Shown here: piece by piece, positions 1-10,569 of the stretch
How positions within the stretch are numbered: position 1 is the first letter of the stretch
Layout of the letters: every line of letters starts with the position of its first letter
Assembly: GCF_001571365.1 (NCBI RefSeq)
Contig: NZ_BCTQ01000044.1
Coordinates: forward strand, 1 to 44,296
From: Achromobacter denitrificans NBRC 15125
Lineage (GTDB): Bacteria > Pseudomonadota > Gammaproteobacteria > Burkholderiales > Burkholderiaceae_B
Reading direction: 5' to 3'
Length of the DNA: 44,296 nucleotides
Position numbers and translations under genes: made by a program
Notes under the pieces: model-generated
What the model was told of the DNA's origin: nothing
The model's database searches: none
The model's input: only the letters and a program-made list of their open reading frames with translations

Positions 1-181
1 ATGGGTGAAGCGCGAGAGTTCTTAAGGAAGAACTCAAATATCGAACGCGCGTAACCCATCAGGCGGCGCAAGCCGCCGTTTTTCGTGGCAAGCGCAAATG
101 CCGGCTTGCGCCGGCCGATGGGTTACGCGCGTTCAGCAATAGCGTTCTTTCTTAAGAACTCTCGCGCTCCACCCATCCTAC
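1..181. repeat. Long fold-back (inverted) repeat
   Basis: Two related segments face each other. Positions 1-33 match the reverse complement of 146-178 with two mismatches. The 18 bases at 43-60 are a perfect reverse complement of 117-134. The left segment also contains an internal hairpin, GAGTTCTT/AAGAACTC, with loop AAGG. Between the segments lie a GC hairpin with a T-run (62-83) and a smaller CCGG hairpin near 101-114. Each half begins or ends with an ATGGGT/ACCCAT motif, as in short dispersed proteobacterial intergenic repeats, so this looks like two such repeats head to head. No reading frame or transposase accompanies it. I see no clear promoter in the remaining stretch to the efflux operon at 290. 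Confidence 0.75.
62..83 (+). terminator. Intrinsic terminator-like hairpin
   Basis: The stem GGCGGC/GCCGCC with loop GCAA (62-77) is followed by GTTTTT (78-83), the classic layout of a rho-independent terminator on the plus strand. It sits in the centre of the fold-back repeat, so it would end transcription entering from the left of the window, before the efflux operon. Confidence 0.55.
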
Positions 182-289
182 ACCGCCCTGATTCCTGTTG
201 CGGCGAGTTTCAACTGCGGGCCGCGATGCTGGAAACCGGGACGGTCTAGTAGACAATACGGCTTTCCCCGCCAGCGCCCGAACCGTTCC

Positions 290-1564
290 ATGTCCGAAAG
301 CCGTCCTGTCTCTCCGCCCGCCCGTTGGAACCGCCGCCGTCTCGTCGGCCTGGCGGTGCTGTTGCTAGTCGCGGCGGGCATCGCCTGGCTGGTCCTGCGG
401 CCATCGGCGAAGCCGGGCGGCGCGGGCGGGCCCGGGGGGCGACCCGGCGGCCGCCCGCCCGCGGGGGCCATGGCCAGCGTGGCGGTGCCGGTGCGCATCG
501 CCACCGCCACCCAGCAGGACATCGACATCTACCTGAAATCGCTGGGCACCGTCACCGCGTACAACACGGTCACCGTCCGCAGCCGGGTCAGCGGCGAACT
601 GGTCGAGGTTGCCTTCCAGGAAGGCCAGCGCGTGAAGGCAGGCGACCTGCTCGCCCAGGTGGATCCGCGCGCCTTCCAGGTGGCCCTGGACCAGGCGCGC
701 GGCACCCAGATGCAGAACCAGGCGCAGCTGGAGAACGCGCGGCGCGACCTGCAGCGCTACCAGGCCCTGTTCAAGCAGGACTCGATCGCCAAGCAGCAGG
801 TCGATACGCAGGCCGCGCTGGTGCGGCAGTACGAGGGTACCGTCAAGAGCGACCAGGCCAACGTGGACAACGCCCGCCTGCAACTGGAATACGCGCGCAT
901 CACGGCGCCGATCAGCGGCCGCCTGGGCCTGCGCCAGGTGGACCGCGGCAACCTGGTGTCCAGCTCCGATACGAACGGACTGGTGGTGATTACCCAGACC
1001 CAGCCGATTTCCGTGGTCTTCACCCTGCCCGAAACCCAGCTGCCCGAGGTGCGCGCCGAGATCGCCGCGGGCAAGACACTGGCCGTGGACGCCTACGACC
1101 GGGCCGACACCCGGCGCATCGCCACCGGCGAGCTGGAAACGTTGGACAACCAGATCGACGTGACCACCGGCACCCTCAAGCTGAAGGCCCGTTTCGACAA
1201 CGCGGACGACGCGCTCTTTCCGAACCAGTTCGTCAACGTGCGCCTGCACGTGCTGACGCGCAAGGACGTCACCGCCATCCCCACGGCCGCGATCCAGCAG
1301 GGCTCGGCCGGGGCCTTCGTGTTCCTGGTGCAGCCCGACAACACGGTCCAGGTGCGCCAGGTGAAGCTGGGCGCGATCAACAACGGCATGGTCGCCGTCA
1401 ACGAGGGCCTGCAGCCCGGCGACCGCGTGGTCGTCGAAGGCACCGACCGCCTGCGCGCGGGCGCCAAGGTGGAAGTGGTGGGCGGCGGCGACGTGATTCC
1501 CGCCACCCGCGACAAGACGCTGGGCGCCGGCGCCCCGGCCGGCACCACGCCGCCGTCGAAGTAA
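290..1564 (+). CDS. mdtA: RND efflux periplasmic adaptor, MdtA-like
   Basis: Membrane fusion protein (424 residues; E. coli MdtA is about 415) that bridges the inner-membrane RND pump and the outer-membrane channel. The N-terminus is basic, followed by one hydrophobic anchor (about residues 17-37) and a Gly/Pro-rich linker. Next come the biotinyl-lipoyl-like half motifs ([27 protein letters not shown]) flanking a coiled-coil hairpin (about 135-190), then beta-barrel and membrane-proximal domains. The C-terminus is a low-complexity tail ending GTTPPSK. It is the first gene of a four-gene operon, with 13 bases to the next gene. The ATG at 290 has no strong Shine-Dalgarno sequence, but it gives the expected anchor. 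The drug spectrum cannot be read from sequence. Confidence 0.9.
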   Translation: MSESRPVSPPARWNRRRLVGLAVLLLVAAGIAWLVLRPSAKPGGAGGPGGRPGGRPPAGAMASVAVPVRIATATQQDIDIYLKSLGTVTAYNTVTVRSRVSGELVEVAFQEGQRVKAGDLLAQVDPRAFQVALDQARGTQMQNQAQLENARRDLQRYQALFKQDSIAKQQVDTQAALVRQYEGTVKSDQANVDNARLQLEYARITAPISGRLGLRQVDRGNLVSSSDTNGLVVITQTQPISVVFTLPETQLPEVRAEIAAGKTLAVDAYDRADTRRIATGELETLDNQIDVTTGTLKLKARFDNADDALFPNQFVNVRLHVLTRKDVTAIPTAAIQQGSAGAFVFLVQPDNTVQVRQVKLGAINNGMVAVNEGLQPGDRVVVEGTDRLRAGAKVEVVGGGDVIPATRDKTLGAGAPAGTTPPSK

Positions 1565-1577
1565 GCCAGGAAACGCC

Positions 1578-4500
1578 GTGAGCCCGTCGCGCCTGTTCAT
1601 TCTGCGTCCGGTGGCCACCACCCTGTCGATGGTGGCCATCCTGATCGCCGGCTTCATCGCCTACCGGCTGCTGCCCGTTTCGGCGCTGCCGGAAGTGGAC
1701 TACCCGACCATCCAGGTCGTGACGCTGTATCCCGGCGCCAGCCCCGACGTGATGACTTCGCTGGTCACCTCGCCGCTGGAGCGCCAGTTCGGGCAGATGC
1801 CGGGCCTGAACCAGATGTCGTCCACCAGTTCGGGCGGCGCGTCGGTCATCACGATGCAGTTCAACCTGAGCCTGCCGCTGGACGTGGCGGAGCAGCAGGT
1901 GCAGGCGGCCATCAACGCGGCCTCGAACCTGCTGCCCACCGACCTGCCGGTGCCGCCCACCTACAACAAGGTGAACCCGGCGGACGCGGCGGTGCTGACG
2001 CTGGCCATCACCTCCCCCACCATGCCGCTGCCGCAGGTGCGCGACCTGGTGGACACGCGGGTGGCGCAGAAGCTCTCGCAGATCCCGGGCGTGGGCCTGG
2101 TCAGCGTGGCGGGCGGGCAGCGGCCCGCGGTGCGGGTGCAGGTCAACCCGCAGGCGCTGGCGGCCAACGGCCTGTCGCTGTCGGACCTGCGCACCGCCAT
2201 CGTCGGCGCCAACGTGAACCAGCCCAAGGGCAACCTGGACGGTCCCCTGCGCTCGACCACCATCAACGCCAACGACCAGCTCAAGACCCCGACCGACTAC
2301 AACGACCTGATCGTCGCGTACAAGAACAACGCGCCGCTGCGCCTGTCCGACGTGGCGCGCGCGGTCGAGGGCGCCGAAGACACCCGCCAGGCCGCCTGGG
2401 CCGGCGACAAGCCCGCGATCCTGCTCAACATCCAGCGCCAGCCGGGCGCCAACGTGATCGATGTGGTCAACCGGATCCAGGCGCTGCTGCCGCAGCTGCG
2501 CGCCGCCTTGCCGGCTACCCTGGACGTGACCGTGGTGTCCGACCGCACCCAGACCATCCGCGATTCGGTCGCCGACGTGCAGTTCGAGATGCTGCTGGCC
2601 GTGGCGCTGGTGGTCATGGTGACCTTCGTGTTCCTGCGCAGCCTGACGGCCACCCTGATCCCCAGCGTGGTGGTGCCGCTGTCGCTGGTGGGCACCTTCG
2701 GCATCATGTACCTGGCCGGCTTCTCCATCAACAACCTGACCCTGATGGCGCTGACGATCGCCACCGGCTTCGTGGTGGACGACGCCATCGTCATGATCGA
2801 GAACATCGCCCGCCACATCGAAGAAGGCGAGACGCCCCTGCAGGCGGCGTTGAAGGGCGCCGAACAGATCGGCTTCACCCTGATCTCGCTGACGTTCTCG
2901 CTGATCGCCGTGCTGATCCCGCTGCTCTTCATGACGGAGGTGGTAGGGCGGCTGTTCCGCGAATTCGCCATCACGCTGGCGGTGTCCATCCTGATTTCGC
3001 TGGTGGTGTCGCTGACGCTCACGCCCATGATGTGCGCGCGCCTGTTGCGCGCCGAGTCCGAACAGAAGCACGGGCGCTTCCACCAGGCCACCGGCGCCTT
3101 CATCGACCGGGTCATCGCGGGCTACGACCGCTGGCTGCAGGTGGTGCTGCGCCACCAGCCGCTGACCCTGCTGGTGGCGCTGGGCACCTTCGCGCTGACG
3201 GTGGTGCTGTACCTGGCGATTCCCAAGGGCTTCTTCCCGCAGCAGGACACCGGCCTGATCCAGGCGATCACCCAGGCGCCGCAATCCATTTCGTTCAAGG
3301 CGATGGCCGAGCGCCAGCAGGCGGTCGCGCGCCTGGTGCTGGAGGACCCCGACGTGGAGGCCGTGTCCTCGTTCATCGGCGTGGACGGCAGCAACGCCAC
3401 GCTCAGCGCGGGACGCCTGCAGATCGCGCTCAAGCCGCACGCCGAGCGCGACGGCGACCTGCGCACGGTGATGGCGCGCCTGGACCAGGCCCTGGCCAGG
3501 CAGGACGGCCTCACGGTGTACATGCAGCCGGTGCAGGACCTCACCATCGAGGATCGCGTGAGCCGCACGCAGTACCAGATGACGCTGTCCAATCCCGACC
3601 TGAAAGTGCTGAGCGAGTGGACGCCCAAGCTGGTGGACCGGCTGCGCCAGGTGCCGGGGCTGAAGGACGTGACCGACGACCTGCAGGACGACGGCCTCCA
3701 GACCTGGGTCGAGATCGACCGCGACGCGGCCTCGCGCCTGGGCATCACGGCGGCGGTGATCGACGAGGCGCTGTACAACGCCTTCGGCCAGCGTCTGATC
3801 TCCACGATCTTCACCCAGTCCAACCAGTACCGCGTGGTGCTGGAAGTGCAGCCGCAGTTCCAGATGACGCCGGCCTCGCTGGGGCAGATCCACATCCCCA
3901 CCTCGGCGGGCGGCCAGGTGCCGCTGTCGTCCGTGGCGCACATCACAGAGGGCAAGACCGTGCTGGCCGTGAACCGGCTGGACCAGTTCCCCATGGTGAC
4001 GGTGTCCTTCAACCTGGCCCCGGGCGCCTCGCTGTCCGGCGCGGTCGAGTCCATCGTGGCGGCCGAGGCCGAGATCGGCCTGCCCGCGAGCGTCGAAACG
4101 CGCTTCCAGGGCGCGGCGCTGGCGTTCCAGAATTCGCTGTCCAGCACGCTGTGGCTGATCCTGGCCGCCGTGGTCACGATGTACATCGTGCTGGGCGTGC
4201 TGTACGAAAGCTATATCCACCCGATCACCATCCTGTCGACGCTGCCCTCGGCCGGGGTGGGCGCGCTGCTGGCGCTGCTCATCAGCGGCACCGAGCTCGA
4301 CATGATCGGCATCATCGGGATCATCCTGCTGATCGGCATCGTGAAGAAGAACGCCATCATGATGATCGATTTCGCGCTGGACGCGGAGCGCAAGCGGGGC
4401 CTGAGCCCGCGGGCGGCCATCCATGAGGCGGCGCTGCTGCGCTTCCGTCCCATCCTGATGACGACGCTGGCCGCGCTGTTCGGCGCGCTGCCGCTGATGC

Positions 4501-4676
4501 TGTCGACCGGCACGGGCGCCGAGCTGCGCCAGCCGCTGGGCCTGGTGATGGTGGGCGGGCTGCTGCTGTCGCAGGTGCTGACGCTGTTCACCACGCCTGT
4601 CATCTACCTGATGTTCGACCGCATGTCGCGCCGCTGGCGCGGCGCGCGCGCCGCCTCGGCGGAGGATGCGTCATGA
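1578..4676 (+). CDS. mdtB: RND multidrug efflux permease, MdtB-like
   Basis: Proton-driven inner-membrane pump of the HAE1 RND family (1032 residues, full length). It has the usual twelve membrane helices with two large periplasmic loops. TM4 carries the paired acidic residues of the proton relay ([14 protein letters not shown]), and TM10 carries the conserved lysine ([14 protein letters not shown]). The GTG start at 1578 is preceded by AGGAAA and begins the usual short N-terminus before the first helix ([11 protein letters not shown]). It overlaps the next permease gene by four bases. Two non-identical permeases in tandem are the hallmark of MdtBC-type pumps, in which a B2C heterotrimer forms the working unit. 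That assembly is inferred from the family. Confidence 0.92.
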   Translation: MSPSRLFILRPVATTLSMVAILIAGFIAYRLLPVSALPEVDYPTIQVVTLYPGASPDVMTSLVTSPLERQFGQMPGLNQMSSTSSGGASVITMQFNLSLPLDVAEQQVQAAINAASNLLPTDLPVPPTYNKVNPADAAVLTLAITSPTMPLPQVRDLVDTRVAQKLSQIPGVGLVSVAGGQRPAVRVQVNPQALAANGLSLSDLRTAIVGANVNQPKGNLDGPLRSTTINANDQLKTPTDYNDLIVAYKNNAPLRLSDVARAVEGAEDTRQAAWAGDKPAILLNIQRQPGANVIDVVNRIQALLPQLRAALPATLDVTVVSDRTQTIRDSVADVQFEMLLAVALVVMVTFVFLRSLTATLIPSVVVPLSLVGTFGIMYLAGFSINNLTLMALTIATGFVVDDAIVMIENIARHIEEGETPLQAALKGAEQIGFTLISLTFSLIAVLIPLLFMTEVVGRLFREFAITLAVSILISLVVSLTLTPMMCARLLRAESEQKHGRFHQATGAFIDRVIAGYDRWLQVVLRHQPLTLLVALGTFALTVVLYLAIPKGFFPQQDTGLIQAITQAPQSISFKAMAERQQAVARLVLEDPDVEAVSSFIGVDGSNATLSAGRLQIALKPHAERDGDLRTVMARLDQALARQDGLTVYMQPVQDLTIEDRVSRTQYQMTLSNPDLKVLSEWTPKLVDRLRQVPGLKDVTDDLQDDGLQTWVEIDRDAASRLGITAAVIDEALYNAFGQRLISTIFTQSNQYRVVLEVQPQFQMTPASLGQIHIPTSAGGQVPLSSVAHITEGKTVLAVNRLDQFPMVTVSFNLAPGASLSGAVESIVAAEAEIGLPASVETRFQGAALAFQNSLSSTLWLILAAVVTMYIVLGVLYESYIHPITILSTLPSAGVGALLALLISGTELDMIGIIGIILLIGIVKKNAIMMIDFALDAERKRGLSPRAAIHEAALLRFRPILMTTLAALFGALPLMLSTGTGAELRQPLGLVMVGGLLLSQVLTLFTTPVIYLMFDRMSRRWRGARAASAEDAS

Positions 4677-7600
4677 TCCTGTCGGCGCCCTTCATCGTCC
4701 GGCCGGTGGCGACTACGCTGCTGAGCCTGGCGGTCGTGCTGGCAGGCCTGCTGTCTTTCTTCCTGCTGCCCGTGGCGCCGCTGCCGCAGGTGGACATCCC
4801 CACCATTTCGGTCTCGGCCAGCCTGCCCGGCGCCAGCCCCGAGACCATGGCGTCCAGCGTGGCCACGCCGCTGGAGCGGTCGCTGGGCAGCATCGCCGGC
4901 GTGACCGAAATGACCTCCAGCAGCTCGCAGGGCTCGACCCGCATCACGCTGCAGTTCGATCTTTCCCGCGACATCAACGGCGCCGCCCGCGACGTGCAGG
5001 CCGCGATCAACGCGGCGCGCTCGCTGCTGCCGACCGGGCTGCGCAGCAATCCCACGTACCACAAGTCCAATCCCTCGGACGCGCCCATCATGACGCTGGC
5101 GCTGACCTCCGACACGCTCAGCCAGGGCCAGCTCTACGACATCGCCTCGACCATCGTGGCGCAGAAGCTATCGCAGGTGGACGGGGTGGGCGAGGTGACG
5201 GTGGGCGGCAGTTCGCTGCCAGCCGTGCGCGTCACCGTGCTGCCCGGCGCGCTGGCCAACCGCGGGGTGTCGCTGGACGAGCTGCGCGCCACCCTGGCCA
5301 ATGCCAACGCCAACCGCCCCAAGGGCGTGCTGGAGAACGACCGCTACCACTGGCAGATCATGGTCAGCGACCAGCTCAGCCGCGCCGAGCAGTACCGGCC
5401 GCTGATCGTGGCCTGGCGCGACGGCGCGCCCGTGCGGGTCTCGGACGTGGCCCGCGTGGAGGATTCGGTCGAGGACCTGTACCAGACCGGCTTCTTCAAC
5501 GACCGCAAGGCCATCCTGATGATCGTGCGGCGCCAGGCCGACGCCAACATCATCGAGACGGTGGACGCGGTGCGCGCGCAGCTGCCTGTCCTGCAGGCGC
5601 TGATGCCGGCGGACGTGAACATGACGGTGGCGCAGGACCGCACGCCCAGCATCCGGGCCTCGCTGCACGAGGCGGAGCTGACGCTGATCATCGCGGTGGG
5701 CCTGGTGGTGCTGGTGGTGCTGCTGTTCCTGCGGCGATGGCGCGCGGCGATCATCCCCAGCGTGGCGGTGCCGGTGTCGCTGATCGGCACCTTCTGCATC
5801 ATGTATCTCTGCGGCTTCACGCTGAACACCATTTCGCTGATGGCGCTGATCGTGGCCACGGGCTTCGTGGTGGACGACGCCATCGTGGTGCTCGAAAACA
5901 TCATGCGCCACGTCGAGCGCGGCATGTCGCCCATGCGCGCGGCGTTGCGCGGCTCGCGCGAAGTGGGCTTCACCGTGCTGTCGATGAGCCTGTCGTTGGT
6001 GGCGGTGTTCATTCCCATCCTGCTGATGGGCGGGGTGGTAGGCCGCCTGTTCCGCGAGTTCGCGGTGACGCTGTCGGCCGCGATCCTGGTGTCGCTGGTG
6101 GTGTCGCTGACGCTCACGCCGATGATGTGCGCGCGCCTGCTGCGCAACGAGCCCGAGGATGCGCGGCCGCCTGGCAGGCTGGCGCGCTGGTCGGAACGCG
6201 GCTTCGAGGCCATGCTGGGCGGCTACCGCCGCTCGCTGCACTGGGCGCTGGACCACGGCCGCCTCATGATGCTGACGCTGGCGATCGCCGTGGGCCTGAA
6301 CGTCTACCTGTACACCGTCGTGCCCAAGGGCTTCTTCCCGCAGCAGGACACGGGCCAGCTGCTGGGCTTTTTCCGCGTCGACCAGGGCACGTCCTTCCAG
6401 GCCACCGTGCCCAAGCTGGACGCGTTGCGCAAGGTCGTGCTGGCGGATCCGGCGGTGCAGAGCATGACGGGCTACGCCGGCGGGCGCGGCGGCAGCAACA
6501 GCAGCTTCATGCAGATCCAGCTCAAGCCGCTGGAAGAGCGCAAGGTGTCGGCCGAGGTGGTCATCAACCGGCTGCGCGGAAAGCTGCAGAACATGCCGGG
6601 CGCGCGCATGTTCCTGGTATCGCAGCAGGACATCCGCATCGGCGGGCGCCAGAGCCAGGGCTCGTACGACTACACCCTGATGTCGGGCGACCTGCAATTG
6701 CTGCGCGCCTGGATGCCCAAGGTGCAGCAGGCGATGGCGAAGATTCCCGAGATCACGGACGTGGATACCGACGTGGAGGACAAGGGCCGCCAGATCAACC
6801 TGGTGATCGACCGCGAGGCCGCGACCCGGCTGGGCGTGAGCATGTCCACCATCTCCACCGTGCTCAACAATTCCTTCAGCCAGCGGCAGGTGTCGGTGAT
6901 GTACGGGCCGCTCAACCAGTACCACGTGGTCCTGGGCGTGGATCCGAAGTTCGCCGAGGACATCGAATCGCTCCGGCAGGTCGAGGTCATCACCGCGGCG
7001 GGCGCGCGCGTGCCGCTCTCGGCGTTCACGCGGCTGGAGAACGCGAACGCGCCGCTCAGCGTGCAGCACCAGGGCCTGTTCGTGGCCGATACGGTCTCGT
7101 TCAGCCTGGCGCCCGGCGTCTCGCTGGGCCAGGCCACCAGCGCCATCGACGCCGCGGTGGCGCGCATCGGCCTGCCTTCGGACCAGATCCAGGCCGGCTT
7201 CCAGGGCACGGCCGCGGCCCTGCAGCAGACCCTGGCGCAGCAGCCCTGGCTGATCCTGGCGGCGCTGGTCACGATGTACATCGTGCTGGGCATCCTGTAC
7301 GAGAGCTTCGTGCATCCGCTCACCATCCTGTCGACTTTGCCCTCGGCCGGCCTGGGCGCGCTGCTGGCGCTGCTATTGGTGCGCTACGACTTCACGCTGA
7401 TCGCGCTGATCGGGGTGTTCCTGCTGATCGGCATCGTCAAGAAGAACGCCATCATGATGGTGGACTTCGCGCTGGAAGCCGAGCGCGGGCAGGGCATGAG
7501 CCCGCGCGAAGCCATCTTCCAGGCGTGCCTGACGCGCTTTCGCCCGATCATGATGACCACCATGGCCGCGATCTTCGGCGCGCTGCCGCTGGTGCTGGCC

Positions 7601-7786
7601 ACCGGCGCCGGCGTCGAAATGCGCCAGCCGCTAGGCATTACCATCGTGGGCGGCCTGGTCCTGAGCCAGATCCTCACGCTGTACACCACGCCCGTGGTCT
7701 ATCTTTACCTGGACCGATTCCGCCTGTGGGCCGCGCGCGGGCGCGCCCGCGGGAACGGATCCGCCGCTTCCATAGAACAAATATGA
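4673..7786 (+). CDS. mdtC: RND multidrug efflux permease, MdtC-like
   Basis: Second HAE1 RND permease (1037 residues), paralogous to the preceding gene. It retains the TM4 acidic pair ([14 protein letters not shown]) and the TM10 lysine ([14 protein letters not shown]). Both relay sites are therefore intact in both subunits, although in the E. coli pump the two proteins are thought to have unequal roles. The ATG at 4673 lies within the stop of mdtB (ATGA overlap), which implies translational coupling. The C-terminus ([14 protein letters not shown]) is hydrophilic and overlaps the start of the outer-membrane factor gene. No BaeSR-like two-component system is present nearby, so control probably differs from that in E. 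coli. Confidence 0.92.
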   Translation: MILSAPFIVRPVATTLLSLAVVLAGLLSFFLLPVAPLPQVDIPTISVSASLPGASPETMASSVATPLERSLGSIAGVTEMTSSSSQGSTRITLQFDLSRDINGAARDVQAAINAARSLLPTGLRSNPTYHKSNPSDAPIMTLALTSDTLSQGQLYDIASTIVAQKLSQVDGVGEVTVGGSSLPAVRVTVLPGALANRGVSLDELRATLANANANRPKGVLENDRYHWQIMVSDQLSRAEQYRPLIVAWRDGAPVRVSDVARVEDSVEDLYQTGFFNDRKAILMIVRRQADANIIETVDAVRAQLPVLQALMPADVNMTVAQDRTPSIRASLHEAELTLIIAVGLVVLVVLLFLRRWRAAIIPSVAVPVSLIGTFCIMYLCGFTLNTISLMALIVATGFVVDDAIVVLENIMRHVERGMSPMRAALRGSREVGFTVLSMSLSLVAVFIPILLMGGVVGRLFREFAVTLSAAILVSLVVSLTLTPMMCARLLRNEPEDARPPGRLARWSERGFEAMLGGYRRSLHWALDHGRLMMLTLAIAVGLNVYLYTVVPKGFFPQQDTGQLLGFFRVDQGTSFQATVPKLDALRKVVLADPAVQSMTGYAGGRGGSNSSFMQIQLKPLEERKVSAEVVINRLRGKLQNMPGARMFLVSQQDIRIGGRQSQGSYDYTLMSGDLQLLRAWMPKVQQAMAKIPEITDVDTDVEDKGRQINLVIDREAATRLGVSMSTISTVLNNSFSQRQVSVMYGPLNQYHVVLGVDPKFAEDIESLRQVEVITAAGARVPLSAFTRLENANAPLSVQHQGLFVADTVSFSLAPGVSLGQATSAIDAAVARIGLPSDQIQAGFQGTAAALQQTLAQQPWLILAALVTMYIVLGILYESFVHPLTILSTLPSAGLGALLALLLVRYDFTLIALIGVFLLIGIVKKNAIMMVDFALEAERGQGMSPREAIFQACLTRFRPIMMTTMAAIFGALPLVLATGAGVEMRQPLGITIVGGLVLSQILTLYTTPVVYLYLDRFRLWAARGRARGNGSAASIEQI

Positions 7787-9300
7787 TGCGCAACGCCAAG
7801 TATTTCCCGAACGCCTTCCTTCCTCGCGTCGCCGCCGTGGCGGCGCTGTCCGCGCTGCTGGGCGCCTGCGCGGTCGGCCCCGACTACCAGCGGCCGACGC
7901 TGGACGTGGGCGCGGCCTACAAGGAAGGGCAGGGCGAAGTGGAGGGCTGGAAGCCCGCGCGGCCGCGCGACGAGGCCGACCGCGGCGAGTGGTGGCGGGT
8001 CTACGACGACGCCACGCTGGACGGCCTGGTGACGCGCCTGAACGCCTCGAACCAGACCATCGCGCAAGCCGAGGCCAATTACCGCCAGGCGCTGGGGCTG
8101 GTGCGCGGCGCGCGCGCCGGCTTCTTCCCCACGGTGGGCGCGGGCGCCGGCATGACCCGCGCGGGCACCGGCGGCGGACAGAGCGGCTCGTCCGGCGGGT
8201 CGGGCAGCAACGTATCGAACCAGTATTCGCTCACGGGCAACGTCAGCTGGGAAGTGGATCTCTGGGGCCGGGTGCGCCGCAACGTCGAGTCCTCGGAGGC
8301 CAGCGCCGCGGCCAGCCTGGCCGACCTGGGCGCCACGCGCCTGAGCGCGCAGGCCGCGCTGGTGCAGTCCTACCTGCAACTGCGGGTGCTGGACGAGCAG
8401 AAGCGCCTGCTGGACGCCACCGTGGCGGCGTATGAAAAGTCCCTGCAGCTGACGCAGAACCGCTATGCCGTGGGCGTGGCGGGCCAGGCCGACGTGGCCG
8501 TGGCGCGCACGCAGGTGGAAAGCACGCGCGCGCAGTCCATCGACCTGGACTGGCAGCGCGGCCAGCTCGAACACGCCATCGCCGTGCTCATGGGCCAGGC
8601 GCCTTCCCAGTTCAGCTTGCCGCCCGAGGCCTTCGCGCTGCGCCTGCCGCAGATCCCGGTGGGCCTGCCGTCCGAACTGCTGGAGCGCCGCCCCGACGTG
8701 GCGGCGGCCGAACGCCGCGCGGCGGCGGCCAACGCGCAGATCGGCGTGGCGCAGGCCGCCTGGTTCCCCACCCTGACGCTGTCGGCCGACGGCGGATTCC
8801 GCAACGGCCAGTTCGCCGAGCTGCTGACCGCGCCGGCGCGTTTCTGGTCGCTGGGGCCGGCGCTGGCGCTGACGATTTTCGACGGCGGCGCGCGCGAGGC
8901 CCAGGTCGAACAGGCGCGCGCGTCCTACGATTCGCAGGCCGCGGCCTACCGCCAGGCGGCCCTGACCGGCCTGCGCGAGGTCGAGGACTACCTGATCCAG
9001 CTGCGCGTCATGGAGAACGAACAGACGGTGCAGCGCCGCGCGCTCGAAGCCGCGCGCGAGTCGTTGCGGCTGATCCAGAACCAGTACAAGGCCGGCCTGG
9101 TGGACTACCTGAGCGTGGCCGTGGTGGATGCCACCGCCCTCAACAGCGAGCGCAACGCGTTGAGCCTGCTGGGCAGCCGCCTGACCGCCAGCGTGAACCT
9201 GATCGTGGCGCTGGGCGGCGGCTGGGACGGGCTGCCTCCGGCCGGGGCGCAGGCGCGCGCGGACAATCAGCCCGCGGGCGCGCCGCCCGCGCAGCCCTGA
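7783..9300 (+). CDS. Outer-membrane efflux lipoprotein, OprM/NodT family
   Basis: TolC-like trimeric outer-membrane channel (505 residues) that completes the tripartite pump. The N-terminus has a signal peptide ending in a lipobox (LLGAC, Cys about 28), followed by AVGPDYQRP, the usual start of mature NodT-family lipoproteins. Two repeated OEP domains follow, with long helices rich in Ala, Gln and Arg ([25 protein letters not shown] and its repeat [14 protein letters not shown]). Two adjacent ATG codons (7783 and 7786) are possible starts. The first overlaps the mdtC stop as ATGA. The tail after the second repeat is Gly/Ala/Pro-rich. Having the channel gene inside the operon is common in pseudomonads and Bordetella relatives, unlike E. 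coli mdtABC. Confidence 0.92.
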   Translation: MMRNAKYFPNAFLPRVAAVAALSALLGACAVGPDYQRPTLDVGAAYKEGQGEVEGWKPARPRDEADRGEWWRVYDDATLDGLVTRLNASNQTIAQAEANYRQALGLVRGARAGFFPTVGAGAGMTRAGTGGGQSGSSGGSGSNVSNQYSLTGNVSWEVDLWGRVRRNVESSEASAAASLADLGATRLSAQAALVQSYLQLRVLDEQKRLLDATVAAYEKSLQLTQNRYAVGVAGQADVAVARTQVESTRAQSIDLDWQRGQLEHAIAVLMGQAPSQFSLPPEAFALRLPQIPVGLPSELLERRPDVAAAERRAAAANAQIGVAQAAWFPTLTLSADGGFRNGQFAELLTAPARFWSLGPALALTIFDGGAREAQVEQARASYDSQAAAYRQAALTGLREVEDYLIQLRVMENEQTVQRRALEAARESLRLIQNQYKAGLVDYLSVAVVDATALNSERNALSLLGSRLTASVNLIVALGGGWDGLPPAGAQARADNQPAGAPPAQP

Positions 9301-9312
9301 GGTGCCGCCGGA

Positions 9313-9334
9313 CGGATGCGCGACGGCGCATCCG
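9313..9334. terminator. Hairpin between convergent genes
   Basis: A perfect 9-base stem CGGATGCGC/GCGCATCCG with loop GACG lies 12 bases after the efflux operon stop. It also lies just beyond the stop of the leftward small membrane gene. There is no T-run on either side, so it is only a possible bidirectional terminator. Confidence 0.45.
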
Positions 9335-9362
9335 CCCGAACGCGATCAACGCCGGCGCCGAT

Positions 9363-9632
9363 TCACGCGCGCGGCAGGAACGCGACGAGCAGCCACGCCG
9401 CTGCCGCGGGCACCGCGAACACCAGCAGCAGGATCGGCAGTTCCTCGCGCACCGTGTAGCCGGCGCGCGTGACGCCGACCCACATGTTGACGATGGCCAT
9501 CAGCAACCATGCGGGCAGGAACAGCTTGGCGGCGGCAATCGAGCCGGCGGCATCGCCGCCCCATTGCCTGCCGAACAGCGCGAACACGGCCAGCAGCAAC
9601 AGGCCTCCGACGATGGTCCACAGGACGTGCAT
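9363..9632 (-). CDS. Small membrane protein of unknown function
   Basis: An 89-residue, very hydrophobic protein with about three membrane segments: roughly residues 2-20 (VLWTIVGGLLLLAVFALFG), 36-54 and 68-86. The start at 9632 is chosen because AGGAG lies at ideal spacing upstream and the protein then begins directly with its first helix. An upstream in-frame start would overlap the dehydrogenase gene and add polar residues. It lies 11 bases after the dehydrogenase stop and is probably cotranscribed with it. I do not recognise a named family with confidence. Confidence 0.7.
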   Translation of the reverse strand: MHVLWTIVGGLLLLAVFALFGRQWGGDAAGSIAAAKLFLPAWLLMAIVNMWVGVTRAGYTVREELPILLLVFAVPAAAAWLLVAFLPRA

Positions 9633-9643
9633 GGCGTTCGCTC

Positions 9644-10417
9644 CTATTTGGTGGTGTAGCCGCCGTTGATCAGCATCGTCTGGCCCGTGATCCACCAGCC
9701 GTCCGACACCAGGAAGCGGATGAAGGGCACCACGTCCTCGATATCGGTCAGCCCGGTCTTCGAGAACGGCGACAGGGCGGCCGCGGTCTTGTGGTAAGCC
9801 ACGGCATCGGCGCCTTCGGCCGGATAGAAGAATGGCGTGTCCATGGGGCCGGGGCCCACCGCCGTCACCGAAATGCCGCGGGCGCCGAACTCCTTGGAGG
9901 CCGCGCGCGTGTAGTGTTCGACCGGCGCCTTGGTGCCGGCGTAGGCGGCGTAGAAGGGCGTGTAGGCGCCCAGCAGCGAGGTCACCAGGGTGCAGATCTT
10001 GCCGTTATCGTTGACGTGCCGGCCCGCTTCGCGCAGGAAGAAGAAGGCGGACTTGGCGTTCACCGCCGCCATCTCGTCGTACTCCGCCTCGGTGATTTCG
10101 GTGAAGGGCTTTTTCAGCACCTTGCCGACGGTGTTGATCGCGATGTCCGGCCTGCCCACCGCGGCGACGGCGTCGGCGAACAGCCGTTCCATCGCGCCCG
10201 CCGTGCTCAGGTCGGCCTGGAGCGCCACCGCTTGCGCGCCCGCGGCCTGGACGGCCGCCACCGTGGCCTGCGCGTCTTCCCGGGAGCCGGGGCTGTTGTA
10301 GTGGATCGCCACCGCGCGGGCCCCTTGCTGCGCGAGATCCCGCGCGATCAGGCCGCCCAGGTTTTTCGCGCCGCCCGCGATGATGGCCGTTTTGCCTTTG
10401 ATGCCATGGTCTGCCAT
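9644..10417 (-). CDS. Short-chain dehydrogenase/reductase (SDR)
   Basis: NAD(P)-dependent oxidoreductase of the classical SDR family (257 residues). The cofactor-binding glycine motif is present in modified form (IIAGGAKNLGGLIA, about residues 10-23). NTVGK stands where NNAG is usual, and the YxxxK catalytic pair is replaced. The region reads AYTPFYAAYAGTKAPVEHYTRAASKEF, with Tyr in YAGTK fitting the active-site YxxxK. The start at 10417 (MADHGIKGK) has GGAGA upstream and is better than an in-frame start 33 bases earlier. The gene is divergent from a LysR regulator 152 bases away, the usual arrangement for a regulated target. The substrate is unknown. Confidence 0.88.
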   Translation of the reverse strand: MADHGIKGKTAIIAGGAKNLGGLIARDLAQQGARAVAIHYNSPGSREDAQATVAAVQAAGAQAVALQADLSTAGAMERLFADAVAAVGRPDIAINTVGKVLKKPFTEITEAEYDEMAAVNAKSAFFFLREAGRHVNDNGKICTLVTSLLGAYTPFYAAYAGTKAPVEHYTRAASKEFGARGISVTAVGPGPMDTPFFYPAEGADAVAYHKTAAALSPFSKTGLTDIEDVVPFIRFLVSDGWWITGQTMLINGGYTTK

Positions 10418-10469
10418 GTCCGTCTCCGCTGTCCGGGCCGCCCGATGCAAGCCCTCTGCGGACGATGAT

Positions 10470-10524
10470 ATATTCCAGAAAATCGGGATAAAACCGATAA
10501 TCCTGGTATATCCATCCAGAAAAT
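10470..10524. promoter_or_regulatory. Divergent SDR/LysR control region with repeated sites
   Basis: The AT-rich region between the divergent SDR and LysR genes carries a direct repeat TCCAGAAAAT at 10474-10483 and 10515-10524. Between them is an imperfect inverted arrangement, ATCGG (10482-10486) against CCGAT (10494-10498). Repeated half-sites in a divergent LysR promoter are typical of the regulator's own binding region. The assignment to this regulator is inference. Confidence 0.5.
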
Positions 10525-10569
10525 ACGAACAATAAAATGCGCGGCCCCGCCCGCGCCGGAGCGCCGCCC

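Noticed and set aside
1398..4424. Open frame of about 1008 codons on the minus strand opposite the first RND permease
   Set aside because: It is antisense to a full-length MdtB-like gene with all functional motifs, and its His/Arg/Gln-rich composition is typical of shadow frames in GC-rich DNA.
4666..7782. Continuation of the outer-membrane factor frame back through mdtC
   Set aside because: The frame is open by composition only. The true protein begins at the signal peptide coded from 7783, with a lipobox and a coupled ATGA start.
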